This document shows, piece after piece, positions 62,904 through 64,000 of a stretch of DNA of 64,000 nt; within the stretch, counting starts at the first letter, position 1; the number at the start of each line of letters is the position of its first letter. The DNA lies in assembly GCA_002127295.1 (NCBI GenBank), contig NFUV01000001.1, positions 1 to 64,000 of the forward strand. Reading direction: 5' to 3'. The translations under genes were made by a program, and so were the position numbers. Under the pieces are notes generated by a model, which had not been told where the DNA came from, made no database searches, and saw nothing but the letters and a program-made list of their open reading frames with translations. The stretch is from Chitinophagaceae bacterium IBVUCB2 (lineage in GTDB: Bacteria; Bacteroidota; Bacteroidia; Chitinophagales; Chitinophagaceae).

Positions 62904-63986
62904 ATGCTTTCGCTCAAAAACATATCACTCCTTCAATTCAAAAATTACAGCAACCGGTCCTTCGATTTTTCGGAGCGGATTGTGGGTATTTGCGGTAATA
63001 ATGGAGTGGGCAAAACCAACTTGCTAGATGCTATTCACTACTTGTGCTTTACCAAAAGCTATTTTACGAGGGTTGATGGCAATAATGTGAGAAAAGGCAA
63101 TGATGGTTTCCGGCTGGAAGGAAACATTGTCTTGCAGGATAAGCCAGAAAAAGCTGTTTGCATTCTCCGTGAAACCGGCCGTAAAGAGTTTTTGATAAAT
63201 GACCAGCCATATGAGAAATTTTCGCAACATATCGGCCGCTATCCCTGCGTTATCATTGCGCCAGATGATGCAGAATTGATCACCGGTGGCAGTGAAGAGA
63301 GGAGAAAATTCCTTGATTCATTATTATCGCAGCTTGATGAAGAATACCTGCAACACTTGATAAGCTACACAAAAACGTTGCAGTATCGCAATTCATTACT
63401 AAAAAATTTTGCTGAAACTGGTAAAAGAAACATTGAGTTGCTTGATATAATTGATGAGCAACTAATCAAACCTGGGGAAATTATTTTTAATAAACGAAAA
63501 GAATTTCTCGTATCCTTTTTGCCTATTGCCAAACATTTATATAATGATATTGCCGGACATCCGGAAGAAATAAACTTGTTTTACGAAAGCGAATTACTGC
63601 AAGCTAGTTTCAGTGAACTTTTACAAGCTACCCGCAACAAAGATTTTATTATACAACGGACTGCATCCGGCACACACAGGGATGATCTTGATATTCAATT
63701 AGACAACCAGGATTTTAAAAGTATTGCTTCACAGGGCCAAAGAAAGAGTTTGTTATTTGCATTGAAGCTTGCCGAAATGGAAGTGTTGCAAAAAGCAAAA
63801 GGCTTTGCTCCTCTCCTTTTGTTAGATGATGTATTTGAGAAACTAGATGAAAGCCGCATCAGCAATCTCCTGCGTAAAGTATGTATTGAAAATGAAGGAC
63901 AGGTATTTATTACTGATACGAATGAGGGGAGATTAAAACAGCATTTGGATGATTTATCGGTAAGGCACCAGTTAATTGAATTATAA
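62904..63986 (+). CDS. recF: DNA replication and repair protein RecF
   Basis: A 360-aa SMC-like ABC ATPase that binds gapped DNA and helps load RecA. The Walker A motif is GNNGVGKTN (31-39), the ABC signature segment is IASQGQRKSLLFALKLAE, and the Walker B is LLLLDDVFEKLD near the C terminus. Length and motif order are complete. In many bacteria recF lies near dnaA/dnaN and gyrB; here neither is in the window, and no origin signals are seen. A -7 element follows 5 bp after the stop. Confidence 0.97.
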   Translation: MLSLKNISLLQFKNYSNRSFDFSERIVGICGNNGVGKTNLLDAIHYLCFTKSYFTRVDGNNVRKGNDGFRLEGNIVLQDKPEKAVCILRETGRKEFLINDQPYEKFSQHIGRYPCVIIAPDDAELITGGSEERRKFLDSLLSQLDEEYLQHLISYTKTLQYRNSLLKNFAETGKRNIELLDIIDEQLIKPGEIIFNKRKEFLVSFLPIAKHLYNDIAGHPEEINLFYESELLQASFSELLQATRNKDFIIQRTASGTHRDDLDIQLDNQDFKSIASQGQRKSLLFALKLAEMEVLQKAKGFAPLLLLDDVFEKLDESRISNLLRKVCIENEGQVFITDTNEGRLKQHLDDLSVRHQLIEL

Positions 63987-63991
63987 ATTTC

Positions 63992-63999
63992 TACCTTTG
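63992..63999 (+). promoter_or_regulatory. -7 element TACCTTTG at the right edge
   Basis: An exact TAnnTTTG match, five bases after the recF stop. It would drive a plus-strand gene beginning just outside the window. Confidence 0.45.
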
Positions 64000-64000
64000 T

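Overview
The window looks like chromosomal DNA from a Bacteroidota bacterium, most likely of the Chitinophagaceae. Evidence: a type IX secretion cargo with a gliding-motility-type C-terminal domain beside a PorP/SprF partner; many small outer-membrane beta-barrel proteins and lipoproteins; -7 promoter elements of the form TAnnTTTG; almost no Shine-Dalgarno sites before start codons; and AT-leaning DNA with very AT-rich intergenic stretches. Most of it is ordinary core genome; accessory and repeat-rich patches sit at about 0-2.9 kb, 24.1-27.7 kb, 40-43.9 kb and 49.4-49.9 kb.

Layout. 0-6.7 kb: an orphan lipoprotein, a DUF2059-type exported protein, an HTH regulator with an exactly phased 21-bp repeat array upstream, katG, and a glycogen-binding/HhH fusion. 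6.8-19.2 kb: two exported caspase-like proteins (one with three caspase folds of which only the last keeps both catalytic residues, one with TPRs and an EF-hand-like loop), an esterase, prfB with its programmed frameshift, the proline-catabolic dehydrogenase pruA, and three outer-membrane barrels. 19.3-24.1 kb: pyrR, pyrB, coaD, a hotdog thioesterase, a Nudix hydrolase, pyrE, a secreted HMA protein and an LEA-like lipoprotein. 24.1-27.7 kb: a low-gene stretch with a tRNA/tmRNA-like 70-nt RNA, followed by an IS1595-type transposase with small companion genes. 27.7-34 kb: a 1737-aa IgGFc-binding/PKD type IX cargo and its SprF-like partner.

34.1-40 kb: a BlaR1/BlaI-type pair, DUF1415, and the membrane pyrophosphatase hppA (Ala in the K+ site, so probably K+-dependent). 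40-43.9 kb: small hypothetical genes and dispersed repeats. 43.9-49.7 kb: a class-C beta-lactamase-fold lipoprotein, serA, ndh with two tiny membrane genes, a HEAT-like protein and a lipoprotein. 49.7-57.7 kb: a long hairpin element, a TPR protein and gyrA, a GYF_2 membrane protein, a saccharopine-dehydrogenase-like enzyme and a cysteine-free sirtuin. 57.7-64 kb: small proteins (lipocalin-like, EVE, fasciclin), a minus-strand run of lutA-like, ribH and TPR genes with pdhA upstream, then recF and the promoter element of the next gene at the right edge.

Functional links: pyrR, pyrB and pyrE concern pyrimidine synthesis; ndh and hppA concern membrane energetics; the cargo/SprF pair is a type IX secretion unit; the M56 peptidase/BlaI pair is a classical proteolytic derepression switch. 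The observations I rate highest are the 21-bp array, the tRNA-like RNA, the triple-caspase protein, the leaderless-looking promoters and the coaD leader.
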